The notes under the pieces: generated by a model
Database searches by the model: none
Seen by the model: the letters and a program-made list of their open reading frames with translations, nothing else
What the model was told of the DNA's origin: nothing
Made by a program: the position numbers and the translations under genes
Assembly (NCBI GenBank): GCA_964468345.1
Contig: CAYXVZ010000004.1
Location: 62,001-126,000 of the forward strand
Length of the DNA stretch: 64,000 nucleotides
Direction: 5' to 3'
Source of the DNA: DALYLB01 sp964468345
Lineage (GTDB): Bacteria; Acidobacteriota; Blastocatellia; RBC074
Shown here: positions 1 through 8,674 of the stretch, piece by piece
Numbering within the stretch: position 1 is the first letter of the stretch
Layout of the letters: every line of letters begins with the position of its first letter

Positions 1-38
1 GATGACGAAGTCACGTACGGCGAGCAGTCTTTTACCCT

Positions 39-482
39 ATCTCGGAAGCCGCCGAAGGCTACACCGAGGAGAAGACCCGCTCGGCGATCAAGGCGCTGAT
101 GGATCTGACGCCGAAGATGGCGCTCGTCAGTCGGGAAGGGCGCGAACTCGAAATCTCGGTCGAGGAACTCGCCGCCCGCGAGGTGTTCATCGTCAAACCG
201 GGCCAATCGCTGGCGACCGACGGCGAGGTGATCGAAGGCGCGTCGAGCGTCAACCAAGCCTCGGTCACCGGCGAGAGCATGCCGGTTGAAAAGAACGTAG
301 GCGACGCAGTCTTCGCGGGCAGCATCAACGGCGAGGGCGCGCTCGAAGTGCGGGCGACCAAGACCTCCGCCGATAACACCATCGCGCGCATCATCACCAT
401 GGTCGAGGAGGCGCAAGAGCAAAAAGGCAAGAGCCAGCGCTTCATCGTCATTGGAGGCGGGCTGAGAATGCTCAAGGCATAA
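39..482 (+). pseudogene. Truncated P1B-type metal ATPase fragment (actuator domain)
   Basis: Only the actuator (A) domain of a heavy-metal P-type ATPase remains. Translation in this frame gives an MDLTPK stretch followed by the phosphatase motif SVTGES, aligning closely with the same part of the intact ATPase at 6322-8655. A stop at positions 3-5 lies upstream in the frame, and homology breaks off after QRFI, where the expected next transmembrane segment is replaced by a short unrelated tail. There is no phosphorylation (DKTGT) or ATP-binding domain, so it cannot pump. It looks like an internal relic left by recombination among P-ATPase copies. ATG at 99 could start a 127-residue product of doubtful function. 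Confidence 0.8.
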
Positions 483-500
483 CGCGTGTAGAAAAACCAT

Positions 501-1103
501 ATGAACCGAGTTCACCGGTGGTACTGCAGATCCTTCCTCTGGAAGAAAGTCTTGAATATGGGCATCGTTCCCTGGGCGCTCAAAGGACTCGATCTGGGGG
601 AGAGTGTTCTGGAAGTGGGACCCGGTCCGGGATTGACCACCGACATCCTGCGCCGGCGGTTCAGCCAGGTCACATCCATTGAAATTGACCCGAAGTTAGC
701 TGATTCACTAAAGCGCCGGCTGGCTGGCTCCAACGTCAGGGTGATTGAAGGGGACGCGACAAAAATGCCTTTCCCGGACTGGTCATTTACCGGGGCGGTG
801 TCGTTTACGATGTTGCACCACGTTCCCTCTCCCGATTTGCAGGATCGGCTGTTGGCGGAGGTTTACAGAGTGCTGGAGCCTGGCGGGACTTTTGCGGGGA
901 CAGATAGTACCTGGAGCCGGGCTTTCCAACTTTTCCACCTGTTCGACACGATGGTCGTGGTCGAGCCTGGCACGTTTGGAAAGCGGCTGGAGGCGGCCGG
1001 TTTTGGAGACGTGGAAGTCGAAGCGGCCAGAAAGGTCTTTCGGTTTCGGGCGAAACGCCCGCTTCTAACCGGCGGGAAAGAGCAAGACGACCGGTTATCA
1101 TAG
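501..1103 (+). CDS. Class I SAM-dependent methyltransferase
   Basis: A 200-residue protein with a Rossmann-type SAM fold. Motif I is VLEVGPGPG near residues 36-44, an acidic residue closes strand beta-2 (SIEIDPK), and a GDATKMPF segment matches motif II/III, followed by the FTMLHHV motif typical of UbiE/COQ5-like enzymes. No transmembrane segment is visible, so it is probably cytosolic. It lies 11 bases before the CDF exporter gene and could be co-transcribed with the metal genes. The substrate cannot be told; methylation of a metalloid is possible, but no Cys motif of ArsM type is present. ATG 501 is the first start after the broken ATPase. Confidence 0.87.
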   Translation: MNRVHRWYCRSFLWKKVLNMGIVPWALKGLDLGESVLEVGPGPGLTTDILRRRFSQVTSIEIDPKLADSLKRRLAGSNVRVIEGDATKMPFPDWSFTGAVSFTMLHHVPSPDLQDRLLAEVYRVLEPGGTFAGTDSTWSRAFQLFHLFDTMVVVEPGTFGKRLEAAGFGDVEVEAARKVFRFRAKRPLLTGGKEQDDRLS

Positions 1104-1113
1104 GGGAGAAAAC

Positions 1114-2004
1114 ATGGGACACGACCATATCCAGAGCGCCGGGTCGCGCAACAAGCGCAGCCTCGCGATAGTTTTTTGGTTGACGACCACCTACCTGATC
1201 GTCGAGGTCATCGGCGGCTTCTTGACGAAGAGCCTTGCCCTGTTGGCCGACGCCGGGCACATGCTGACGGATGTCGCCGGCGTTGGGCTGGCGCTGCTGG
1301 CGATCAGGTTCGCAGAGCGCCAAGCGACGCCGGAGCGGACTTACGGCTACTATCGCTTCGAGATTCTCGCCGCACTCAGCAACGCCGTCGTGCTGATTCT
1401 GATTTCTTTCTACATCCTCTACGAAGCCTACCAGCGCTTCCTGCACCCGCCGGAAGTCGAGAGCAAAGGGATGCTCGGCGTGGCGGCGGTCGGCCTAGTC
1501 GTCAATCTGATCGGCATGTACATCCTGCGCGCCGGCTCGCAAGAGAGCTTGAATATGAAGGGCGCCTACTTCGAGGTGGTCTCCGACATGCTGACCTCGA
1601 TCGGCGTGATCGTGGCGGGCGTGATTATGCTGACGACCGGCTGGTACTACGCCGATCCGCTTATCTCCGCCGGGATCGGTTTGTTCATCCTGCCGCGCAC
1701 CTGGGCGTTGCTCAAAGACGCGGTCGGCGTGTTGATCGAAGGGACGCCGTCGGACGTGAACATCGCCGCGTTGCGCGAGGGCTTGTCACAGATTGAAGGC
1801 GTGGCCGCGGTTCACGACCTGCACGTCTGGTCTTTAACTTCGGGCGTGAATGCGGCGAGCTTCCACGCCGTCATGTCCGATGGCATAGAGCATGACGAAT
1901 TGCTGGCGCGGCTGCACGATCACGTAACGAAGAACTTCGAAATTGATCACGTCACGGTGCAGGTCGAGCGTGGCGATTTCGCCAAGCACGAGACGCACCT
2001 TTAA
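1114..2004 (+). CDS. czcD: Cation diffusion facilitator (CzcD-like Zn/Cd/Co exporter)
   Basis: A 296-residue CDF family antiporter. Six hydrophobic helices span about residues 20-205. Helix II carries LLADAGHMLTD, the HxxxD half of the tetrahedral zinc site, and helix V carries DMLTS, the other half. The cytoplasmic C-terminal domain holds the HDLHVWSL motif and later His residues. The family exports Zn2+, Cd2+ or Co2+ from cytosol to periplasm in exchange for H+. GGGGAGAA lies just upstream of the ATG. It is the first intact transporter of the plus-strand metal island. Confidence 0.95.
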   Translation: MGHDHIQSAGSRNKRSLAIVFWLTTTYLIVEVIGGFLTKSLALLADAGHMLTDVAGVGLALLAIRFAERQATPERTYGYYRFEILAALSNAVVLILISFYILYEAYQRFLHPPEVESKGMLGVAAVGLVVNLIGMYILRAGSQESLNMKGAYFEVVSDMLTSIGVIVAGVIMLTTGWYYADPLISAGIGLFILPRTWALLKDAVGVLIEGTPSDVNIAALREGLSQIEGVAAVHDLHVWSLTSGVNAASFHAVMSDGIEHDELLARLHDHVTKNFEIDHVTVQVERGDFAKHETHL

Positions 2005-2049
2005 GGCGCGTGAAGCGGTTCGTTAGAGAACTCGAGCGGGGAATCCATA

Positions 2050-2772
2050 ATGTACACAGTGTTGAGCATCTTGCTTTATGCCTTAATCCCGGCGGCGACT
2101 GTGATCGCGGGCGGTGTGGCGGCTGCGTTCCGGACGCCGGGGCCGAAGTTGAGAAGCTCCATCCAGCATTTCGCGGCGGGCATCGTCTTCGCCGCAGTCG
2201 CCACCGAGTTGCTGCCCGACATTATGCACGAGCGCAAACCGTTAGCGGCGGTTATCGGCTTTGCGCTCGGGATCGGCTTGATGCTCGGCCTGAAAAGGGC
2301 CACCCAGCAGATGGGGCAGACCAAAGTGAGCGAGGTCGAACAGCCGGCGGGACTGCTCCTCACGCTCACGGTTGACATCGTCATTGACGGACTGCTCATC
2401 GGCGTCGGCTTCGCGGCGGGCGCCAAACAGGGAGTGCTGCTCACCGTGGCGTTGGCGATTGAGGTGCTATTCCTCGGCCTCTCCGGCGCGGCTGCGCTCG
2501 GCAAGGCCGGGGCCACGCGGAAGAAGATCATCGCGACAAGTTTCGGTCTGGCGGCGCTACTGCTTGTGGGCGCGGCAGTGGGCGCGAGCCTGCTCAAAGG
2601 GCTTTCCGGCTCCGCCCTGGAGGTGGTGCTCTCATTCGGGTCCGCGGCTCTGCTGTATCTGGTGACCGAGGAACTGCTGGTCGAGGCGCACGAGGAGCCG
2701 GAGACGCCGCTGCTGACGGCGATGTTCTTCGTCGGGTTCGTGGCCTTGCTCGTGATCGAAATGCTCGCTTGA
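2050..2772 (+). CDS. ZIP-family-like metal permease
   Basis: A 240-residue, seven- to eight-helix membrane protein. The HFAAGIVFAAVATELLPD segment in helix II-III and DIVIDGLLIGVGF in helix IV-V resemble the metal-binding helices of ZIP (ZupT-like) transporters, although the canonical HxxxE is partly replaced by D and E residues. The family normally imports Zn2+, Fe2+ or Mn2+; in a resistance island the direction and role are uncertain. It is clearly paralogous to the gene at 4765-5643, and the two flank the P-type ATPase. ATG 2050 is preceded by a GGGGAA element. Confidence 0.8.
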   Translation: MYTVLSILLYALIPAATVIAGGVAAAFRTPGPKLRSSIQHFAAGIVFAAVATELLPDIMHERKPLAAVIGFALGIGLMLGLKRATQQMGQTKVSEVEQPAGLLLTLTVDIVIDGLLIGVGFAAGAKQGVLLTVALAIEVLFLGLSGAAALGKAGATRKKIIATSFGLAALLLVGAAVGASLLKGLSGSALEVVLSFGSAALLYLVTEELLVEAHEEPETPLLTAMFFVGFVALLVIEMLA

Positions 2773-2833
2773 GCGGCCTTGAACCGCCGCGCATCATTGT
2801 TAAGAAGGAATGTCAATTGTGGGAGGTCAGACG

Positions 2834-4753
2834 GTGGAAACACAAAAGAAAGCCACATTGTTGAGCGACGCGAAATTCAGATGGCTGCTCTTCAGCGTCG
2901 TCGTGGTCGGCATCTTCGAGTTCTTTTCACTCACCGGGCGGCACCTGCCGACCGCCGTTGAACTGCCGCTGTTCGCGGCTATTATCCTCGCCGTCGGTTA
3001 CCGAACGCTGCTCGGCGGGCTGCGCGAGCTCGTCAAATTGAATTTCCGCAGCATCAACCTGCTGATGGTGATCGCGGTCGCGGGCGCGTTCTCTCTCGGC
3101 GAGTACGAGGAGGCGGCGGTGGTGATCGTGCTCTTCACACTCGGCGAGCGGCTGGAGGAGTTCGGCATCCAGACGAGCAAATCCGCGCTGCAGGCGCTCG
3201 TGGATCGCACGCCGAAGACCGCGACGGTGAAAATCGAAGGCGGGAGCAAAGAGGCTCCGCTCGCGGAGGTCGCCGTCGGTGACGTACTCATCATCAAGCC
3301 GTCGGACATGATCGCGCTCGACGCGGATGTCGTCTCAGGTTCGTCGTCGGTTGACGAATCCACCATCACGGGCGAGCCGCTTCCCAAAGACAAACACACC
3401 GGCGATCTCGTCTTCGCCGGGACGCGCAATATGCAGGGTTATCTGGAAGCGCGCGTCACCAAGCTCGCTGGCGATTCGACGCTTGCCAAGATCATCGAGA
3501 CAACCTTCGCAGCGACCAAGACCAAGGCCGAGACGCAGAAGTTCATCGAAAAGTTCTCCTCCTATTACACGCCCATAATCATCGTGATCGCGTTGCTGCT
3601 GGCCGTCGTGCCAACGCTGATCTTTAACCAGCCGTTCGCGCCGTGGTTGCGCGAGGCCTTGACGCTGCTGGTCATCGCCTGCCCGTGCGCGCTGGTGATC
3701 TCGACGCCGATCTCGATCTACGCGGCCATCGGCAACGCCTCCGCGCGCGGCGCGCTCGTCAAAGGCGGCAAGTACATCGAAGCCATCGGGCGCGTGCGGG
3801 CGGTGGCGATGGACAAGACGCGCACGCTCACCTACGGCAGACCCAAAGTCACCGACGTGCTCCCCTTCGGCGAGAGCACGCGCGAACACTTGCTCGCCTG
3901 CGCTGCCGGCATCGAAAGCTACTCCGAGCACCCGCTGGCGCAATCAATCGTCGAGGCCGCGCGCGCGGAGAACGTCACGCCGCACGGGGTCGAGAACTTC
4001 GAGGCGGTGCTCGGCAAGGGCGTCAAGGCCGACTGCATCGTCTGCTACGACAAGCACCATTGCATCGGCAAGCTGCCCTTCATTACCGAAGAGCACGCGG
4101 TGCAGGCCGAGGTCGTCGCCCGCGTGGATGCCCTGCAGCGCGAGGGGAAGACCTCGATGGTGATCAGCAGCGCCCGCGAAGTCGAAGGCATCATCGCCGT
4201 CACCGACGAGTTGAAGCCGGAGAGTCGCGACGCGGTGGCAGAATTGACGCGGCTGGGCGTCGAGACGGTGATGCTGACGGGCGACAACCGCGCGCCCGCG
4301 CAGGCGGTCGCCGCGGCGGTGGGCATCCGCGAAGTCAAAGCCGAGATGCTGCCCGAAGACAAGGCGGACGCCATCAAAGAACTCACGCGAAAGTACGGCG
4401 CGGTGGCGATGGTGGGCGATGGAGTGAACGATGCGCCGGCGCTGGCGCTTTCGAGCGTAGGCGTGGCGATGGGCGCGGCAGGCAGCGACACGGCCATTGA
4501 GGCGGCCTCCATCGCGATTCTCAATGACCGGCTGGAGCTGATCCCGTTCCTAGTGCGCCTCGGGCGGCGCGCTGTCGCTACAATCAAGGTCAACACGCTG
4601 CTGGCCATCACGACGAAGCTCCTCTTCGTCGGTCTGGCATTGGCCGGCAAGAGCAGCCTGGCGCTGGCTATCTTCGCCGATGTCGGCGTGACGGTGATTG
4701 TGATCTTGAATAGCCTGCGATTGCTGAATTTTGAACCTGCCGGCAGAGCATAG
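2834..4753 (+). CDS. P1B-2-like Zn/Cd-type P-type ATPase with DKTRT in place of DKTGT
   Basis: About 640 residues, without an N-terminal HMA domain. Visible in order are the A-domain STITGEP motif, the membrane CPC motif (IACPCALVIS), the phosphorylation site, the HP motif (SEHPLAQS), the hinge MVGDGVNDAP, and a last helix with ADVG followed by NSLRLL, as in Zn/Cd/Pb pumps (P1B-2). The invariant DKTGT reads D-K-T-R-T: the codon at 3821-3823 is CGC, giving Arg at residue 330 counted from GTG 2834. Gly there is essentially universal, so activity is doubtful. GTG 2834 has an ideal GGGAGGT upstream; ATG 2810 is the in-frame alternative. The gene sits between two ZIP-like genes. Confidence 0.9.
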   Translation: METQKKATLLSDAKFRWLLFSVVVVGIFEFFSLTGRHLPTAVELPLFAAIILAVGYRTLLGGLRELVKLNFRSINLLMVIAVAGAFSLGEYEEAAVVIVLFTLGERLEEFGIQTSKSALQALVDRTPKTATVKIEGGSKEAPLAEVAVGDVLIIKPSDMIALDADVVSGSSSVDESTITGEPLPKDKHTGDLVFAGTRNMQGYLEARVTKLAGDSTLAKIIETTFAATKTKAETQKFIEKFSSYYTPIIIVIALLLAVVPTLIFNQPFAPWLREALTLLVIACPCALVISTPISIYAAIGNASARGALVKGGKYIEAIGRVRAVAMDKTRTLTYGRPKVTDVLPFGESTREHLLACAAGIESYSEHPLAQSIVEAARAENVTPHGVENFEAVLGKGVKADCIVCYDKHHCIGKLPFITEEHAVQAEVVARVDALQREGKTSMVISSAREVEGIIAVTDELKPESRDAVAELTRLGVETVMLTGDNRAPAQAVAAAVGIREVKAEMLPEDKADAIKELTRKYGAVAMVGDGVNDAPALALSSVGVAMGAAGSDTAIEAASIAILNDRLELIPFLVRLGRRAVATIKVNTLLAITTKLLFVGLALAGKSSLALAIFADVGVTVIVILNSLRLLNFEPAGRA

Positions 4754-4764
4754 AGGAGAGCGAT

Positions 4765-5643
4765 ATGGATGGCTATTTGCGAAGCGCATTGACCTACTCG
4801 ATTTTGCCCCTCGTGTTCACACTGGCTGGCGGAATGCTTGCCGCCTTCAGACGGTTGCCTGCCAGCCTCACCACCGCCGTGCAACGTTTTGCGTCTGGCG
4901 CGGTGTTTGCCGCCATCGCGATCGAACTGCTTCCCGATGTCGTGCGAGCGCACTCGATGGAAGGGATTGCAGGATTCGGGTTGGGCGTCGTCGCGATGAT
5001 CGTTACAAACTGGCTATCCCGCAGATGGGAACGTCCGGGCGAGGAGAATGATCGTCGTCTTCCGAGCCTGATCAGCGGCGCGGTCACCAGCCTTCCGATT
5101 GCCGGCCTGCTCATCGGCGGCGGTTTCGTAGTCGGCGTCCGGGAAGGTCAACTGCTCACCTTGGTCGCAACAGTCGAAGCGTTGGCCGTGGCCTTGACTC
5201 TCATCACAGCGCTCAACAAAGCCGGAATGCAGCGCGGCAAGCTTTTGCTGGTCGTCGTGGCTCTGGCCGTGCAAATCATTGCCGGGGTGGCGGCAGGCGC
5301 CAGATTCATGTGGGCGCGCGCGGGCGCTGATTTGGATTTGGTTTTCGCCGTCTGCCTGGCCGCGCTTTTGCTGCGTGCGATGGAATCGCTCGTGGAGTCA
5401 TATGACGATCACCCGTCGCCGTGGGGGCTGGCTCTCTTTTTTGCCGGCGTCGTTCTCTTCCTGCTGCTGGGGCGCTCTCTGGGCGGTGCCCATCCGGATC
5501 ATCCGGGCAGGAGGGCGGATAATCAACGCTTATCACCCGAACGCACTTATGGCTACTACGGCCGGTTCGAACGCGACCGGGAAATGCAGATCACGACAGG
5601 CTGGGAAAATGGAGTTCCCGAACTTGAGGAGGTGAACACATGA
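4765..5643 (+). CDS. ZIP-family-like permease with a CDF-like C-terminal tail
   Basis: A 292-residue paralog of the 2050-2772 protein, with the same RFASGAVFAAIAIELLPD and SLPIAGLLIGGGF helices. After the last membrane helix (LFLLLGRSLGG) come about 45 extra residues containing SPERTYGYYGRFER. This closely matches the PERTYGYYRFE loop of the CDF exporter at 1114-2004, so the tail looks like a fused scrap of a CDF gene. The stop overlaps the ATG of the next gene (ATGA at 5640-5643), so the two are translationally coupled. GAGGAGAG precedes ATG 4765. Confidence 0.8.
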   Translation: MDGYLRSALTYSILPLVFTLAGGMLAAFRRLPASLTTAVQRFASGAVFAAIAIELLPDVVRAHSMEGIAGFGLGVVAMIVTNWLSRRWERPGEENDRRLPSLISGAVTSLPIAGLLIGGGFVVGVREGQLLTLVATVEALAVALTLITALNKAGMQRGKLLLVVVALAVQIIAGVAAGARFMWARAGADLDLVFAVCLAALLLRAMESLVESYDDHPSPWGLALFFAGVVLFLLLGRSLGGAHPDHPGRRADNQRLSPERTYGYYGRFERDREMQITTGWENGVPELEEVNT

Positions 5644-6278
5644 GTCAACAAATTGCTGAACCATTTGCCGAAGATCTTGCACCACTCGTGGCGCGCGGTC
5701 GCCGGCTGGAATATTTCACCATCCTCTGGAATTGCCTTGAAAGCATCGTCGCCATTGGCTCCGGATTGATGGCCGGAAGCATCGCGCTCGTGGGCTTCGG
5801 CGTTGATTCGGTGATTGAGAGCCTGTCGGGCTTGGCCCTGCTCTGGCGTCTTCGTGATGGCGAGCAAGGGGAGCAGCGGGAGCGAACAGCATTGAAGATC
5901 GTGGGCGTCAGCTTCCTGCTGCTGGCCAGTTATGTCGCGTTCGATGCGGTCAAGTCGCTCTTCCGGCGCCAGCCACCCGAAACGAGTTACATCGGAATCG
6001 CACTAGCACTGCTGTCATTGGTCGTGATGCCGTTGCTTGCTGGAAAGAAGCGCCAGGTGGCTGCCCGGCTCAACAGCCGCGCCCTGCAAGCCGATTCAAG
6101 ACAGACCGATCTTTGTGCTTACTTGTCCGCCATTTTGCTCGGCGGGCTGCTGCTGAATGCGCTGTTCGGCTGGTGGTGGGCCGACCCCGTGGCGGCGCTC
6201 GTGATGGTTCCAATCATCGGCAAGGAAGGCCTCGAAGCGTTACGAGGCGAGACCTGTTCCGATTGTAGTTGTCACTGA
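5640..6278 (+). CDS. CDF-like cation transporter, membrane domain only
   Basis: A 212-residue protein with six predicted helices related to the cation-efflux (CDF) membrane domain. FGVDSVIES and DSRQTDLCAY carry the paired acidic residues expected in helices II and V. The cytoplasmic dimerisation domain is absent, and the protein ends in a short C-S-D-C-S-C-H motif that could bind metal. A strong GAGGAGGTG precedes the ATG, which overlaps the stop of the ZIP-like gene. It probably moves a divalent cation. The family resembles short 'cation transporter' proteins found beside P1B ATPases. Confidence 0.8.
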   Translation: MSQQIAEPFAEDLAPLVARGRRLEYFTILWNCLESIVAIGSGLMAGSIALVGFGVDSVIESLSGLALLWRLRDGEQGEQRERTALKIVGVSFLLLASYVAFDAVKSLFRRQPPETSYIGIALALLSLVVMPLLAGKKRQVAARLNSRALQADSRQTDLCAYLSAILLGGLLLNALFGWWWADPVAALVMVPIIGKEGLEALRGETCSDCSCH

Positions 6279-6321
6279 ACGCGGGCACGTCTCATCGCCC
6301 GCATGTACCCGGAGGCCCCAA

Positions 6322-8655
6322 ATGGAAAAACTGGAACTCGATCTCGAACTGATCCTGCCCGGCGTGGATGATGAGCAGGATCAATGCATCGCGCGCGTGG
6401 AGGAGCGATTGAAAGCGACGCGTGGCGTGACCGAAGCGCACATCGAGAAAAACGACGGCAAAGCGCAACTCTGCATTCACTACGATCCCACGGAGACGAC
6501 GCTCGCCTCGATTCAGCGGATTGCCACACAGGCCGGCGCGGAAGTCTCCACCCGCTATCATCACGAGCTGATTCGCATCGAGGGAATGGACTGCTCGGAT
6601 TGCACGCTGGCGATCGAGCACGGCCTGAAGCGTATGGACGGCGTGTTGGCGGCGACGGTCAATTACGCCGCGCAGACCGCACGCGTCGAATACGACACGA
6701 CGAAGCTCAAACGGGCGGGCCTTGTCGAGCGCATTCGCGGAACCGGTTATCGCGTGCCGAAAGAGGGCGTGGCGGCTTTTCTGGAAGAACGGCGCGAATT
6801 GGTCTTTGCGTTGCTCGCCGGACTGTTTGTGCTGGCGGGCTGGGTGGCGGGGCGGTTTTTTGGCGCGGGCGAGTGGGTGACGCCGCCGCTCTATCTGGCC
6901 GCGTACCTTTTCGGCGGCTGGGACATCGCGCGGCATGCGGTTCACGCGCTGATGGAAAAGCATTTCGACACCGACCTGCTGATGGTGCTGGCGGCGCTCG
7001 GCGCGGGCGCGCTCGGCGAATTCTTTGAAGGCGGGCTGCTGCTCTTTCTCTTCAGCCTGGGCCACGCGCTGGAAGAGATGGCGCTCGACAAGGCGCGCGA
7101 TGCGGTGCGCAAGCTCGGCGACCTGGCGCCGAAGACGGCTTTGGTCAGGCGCGACGGCAAAGAAGTCGAACTAAGTGTGGATGAGCTTGCGCTGGACGAT
7201 CTGGTGATCGTGCGGCCGGGCGTGCGGCTGCCGGTGGACGGCGAGATCGTCACTGGCGCATCGGCGATCAACCAGGCGCCGGTCACGGGCGAGAGCGTGC
7301 CGGTGGAGAAAAGTCCGGGCGACAAGGTTTTCGCCGGCACGATCAACGGCGACGGCGCGCTGGAAGTGAAGGTCACGCGGCTGGCGAAAGACAACACGCT
7401 TGCTCGCGTGATGCGGATGGTCGAGGAAGCGCAAGGGCAGAAGACGCGCACGCAGCAGATGACCGAAAAGTTCACGCGCTGGTTCGTGCCCGCCGTGCTC
7501 GTGGGCGTCGGGTTGATGATCGTCGTTCCGCCGCTTTTCGGCGCGACGTTCCGCGAATCGTTCCTGCGCGCGATGACGCTGCTGGTGGCGTGTTCGCCCT
7601 GCGCGCTGGCGCTCGGAACGCCTTCGGCGATGCTAGCCGGGATCGCGCAGGCCGCGCGCAAAGGGCTGCTCATCAAGGGCGGCGCGCATCTCGAAACGCT
7701 CGGCGCGCTGACCACGATTGCTTTCGACAAGACCGGCACGCTGACGCACGGGCAGCCCGAAGTCACGGATGTCCTGACCGCGAACGCGGAGCGCATCAGC
7801 GAAGAGCAGTTGCTCAAGACGGCGTCGGCCGTTGAGAGCCGTTCCGGCCATCCGCTGGCGCAGGCCGTGGTGCGCGCCGCAAGCAACCGTTCGCTCACGC
7901 TGCCGCTGGCGGGAGAACTGACCTCGTTCACCGGTCGCGGCATTCGTTCGACGGTCAATGGCGCGGACGTGCTGATTGGCAATCGCAAACTGTTCGATGA
8001 GTTTCAGGTGAGTGTTCCCGAAACGCTGCGTGCGAAGATGGAGAGTCTGGAAGCCGACGGCAAGACGACGATGATCGTCGGCATTGGCGGAGAAGCGGCT
8101 GGCGTGATCGCGCTGGCTGACACGCCGCGAGCGGACGCCGCCGAAACGCTGCGGCGGCTCAAACGTCTGGGCGTGCGTCAGACGTTGCTCCTCACGGGCG
8201 ACAACCGGCGCGTCGGCGAAAAGATGGCGAGCCTGCTCGGACTCGACGCGGTGCGCTCGGAACTGATGCCGGAAGACAAGGTCACCGCAATCCGCGAGCT
8301 GGCCGCCGGAGAAACCGTGGCGATGGTCGGCGACGGCGTGAACGATGCGCCCGCGCTGGCCGCGGCGAGCGTCGGCATTGCGATGGGCGGCGCCGGCACA
8401 GACGTGGCTCTCGAAACGGCGGACGTGGCGCTGATGGGCGACGAGCTTTCAAAGTTGCCCTTCGCGGTCGGACTTGGCAGAGCGACGCGCGCGGTGGTCT
8501 TCCAGAACCTGGCGATCTCGCTGCTGGTCATCGTGTTTCTGGTCGTCACCTCGATTCTCGGCGTGGTCGGCATCGGACTGGCCATCGTCTTTCACGAAGG
8601 CAGCACGCTGGCGGTGGTCGCCAATTCGCTGCGGCTGCTGGCCTATCGCGAATAA
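6322..8655 (+). CDS. P1B-4-like metal ATPase (SPC/HEGST) with N-terminal HMA domains
   Basis: A 777-residue pump. Residues 1-75 resemble a degenerate ferredoxin-fold HMA domain without CxxC; residues 80-150 form a second HMA with GMDCSDC (Cys91, Cys94). Then come TGES in the A domain, SPC (Ser425-Cys427) in the transport helix, DKTGT (Asp469), HP (SGHPLAQ), VGDGVNDAP, and a last helix with HEGST (His758, Glu759). SPC plus HEGxT is the signature of P1B-4 (Co/Zn/Fe) ATPases, which usually lack Cys-containing N-terminal metal domains, so this arrangement is uncommon. GGAGG lies seven bases before the ATG. All catalytic motifs are intact, unlike the ATPase at 2834. Confidence 0.93.
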   Translation: MEKLELDLELILPGVDDEQDQCIARVEERLKATRGVTEAHIEKNDGKAQLCIHYDPTETTLASIQRIATQAGAEVSTRYHHELIRIEGMDCSDCTLAIEHGLKRMDGVLAATVNYAAQTARVEYDTTKLKRAGLVERIRGTGYRVPKEGVAAFLEERRELVFALLAGLFVLAGWVAGRFFGAGEWVTPPLYLAAYLFGGWDIARHAVHALMEKHFDTDLLMVLAALGAGALGEFFEGGLLLFLFSLGHALEEMALDKARDAVRKLGDLAPKTALVRRDGKEVELSVDELALDDLVIVRPGVRLPVDGEIVTGASAINQAPVTGESVPVEKSPGDKVFAGTINGDGALEVKVTRLAKDNTLARVMRMVEEAQGQKTRTQQMTEKFTRWFVPAVLVGVGLMIVVPPLFGATFRESFLRAMTLLVACSPCALALGTPSAMLAGIAQAARKGLLIKGGAHLETLGALTTIAFDKTGTLTHGQPEVTDVLTANAERISEEQLLKTASAVESRSGHPLAQAVVRAASNRSLTLPLAGELTSFTGRGIRSTVNGADVLIGNRKLFDEFQVSVPETLRAKMESLEADGKTTMIVGIGGEAAGVIALADTPRADAAETLRRLKRLGVRQTLLLTGDNRRVGEKMASLLGLDAVRSELMPEDKVTAIRELAAGETVAMVGDGVNDAPALAAASVGIAMGGAGTDVALETADVALMGDELSKLPFAVGLGRATRAVVFQNLAISLLVIVFLVVTSILGVVGIGLAIVFHEGSTLAVVANSLRLLAYRE

Positions 8656-8674
8656 CTCAACCATCCGGAGGAAG

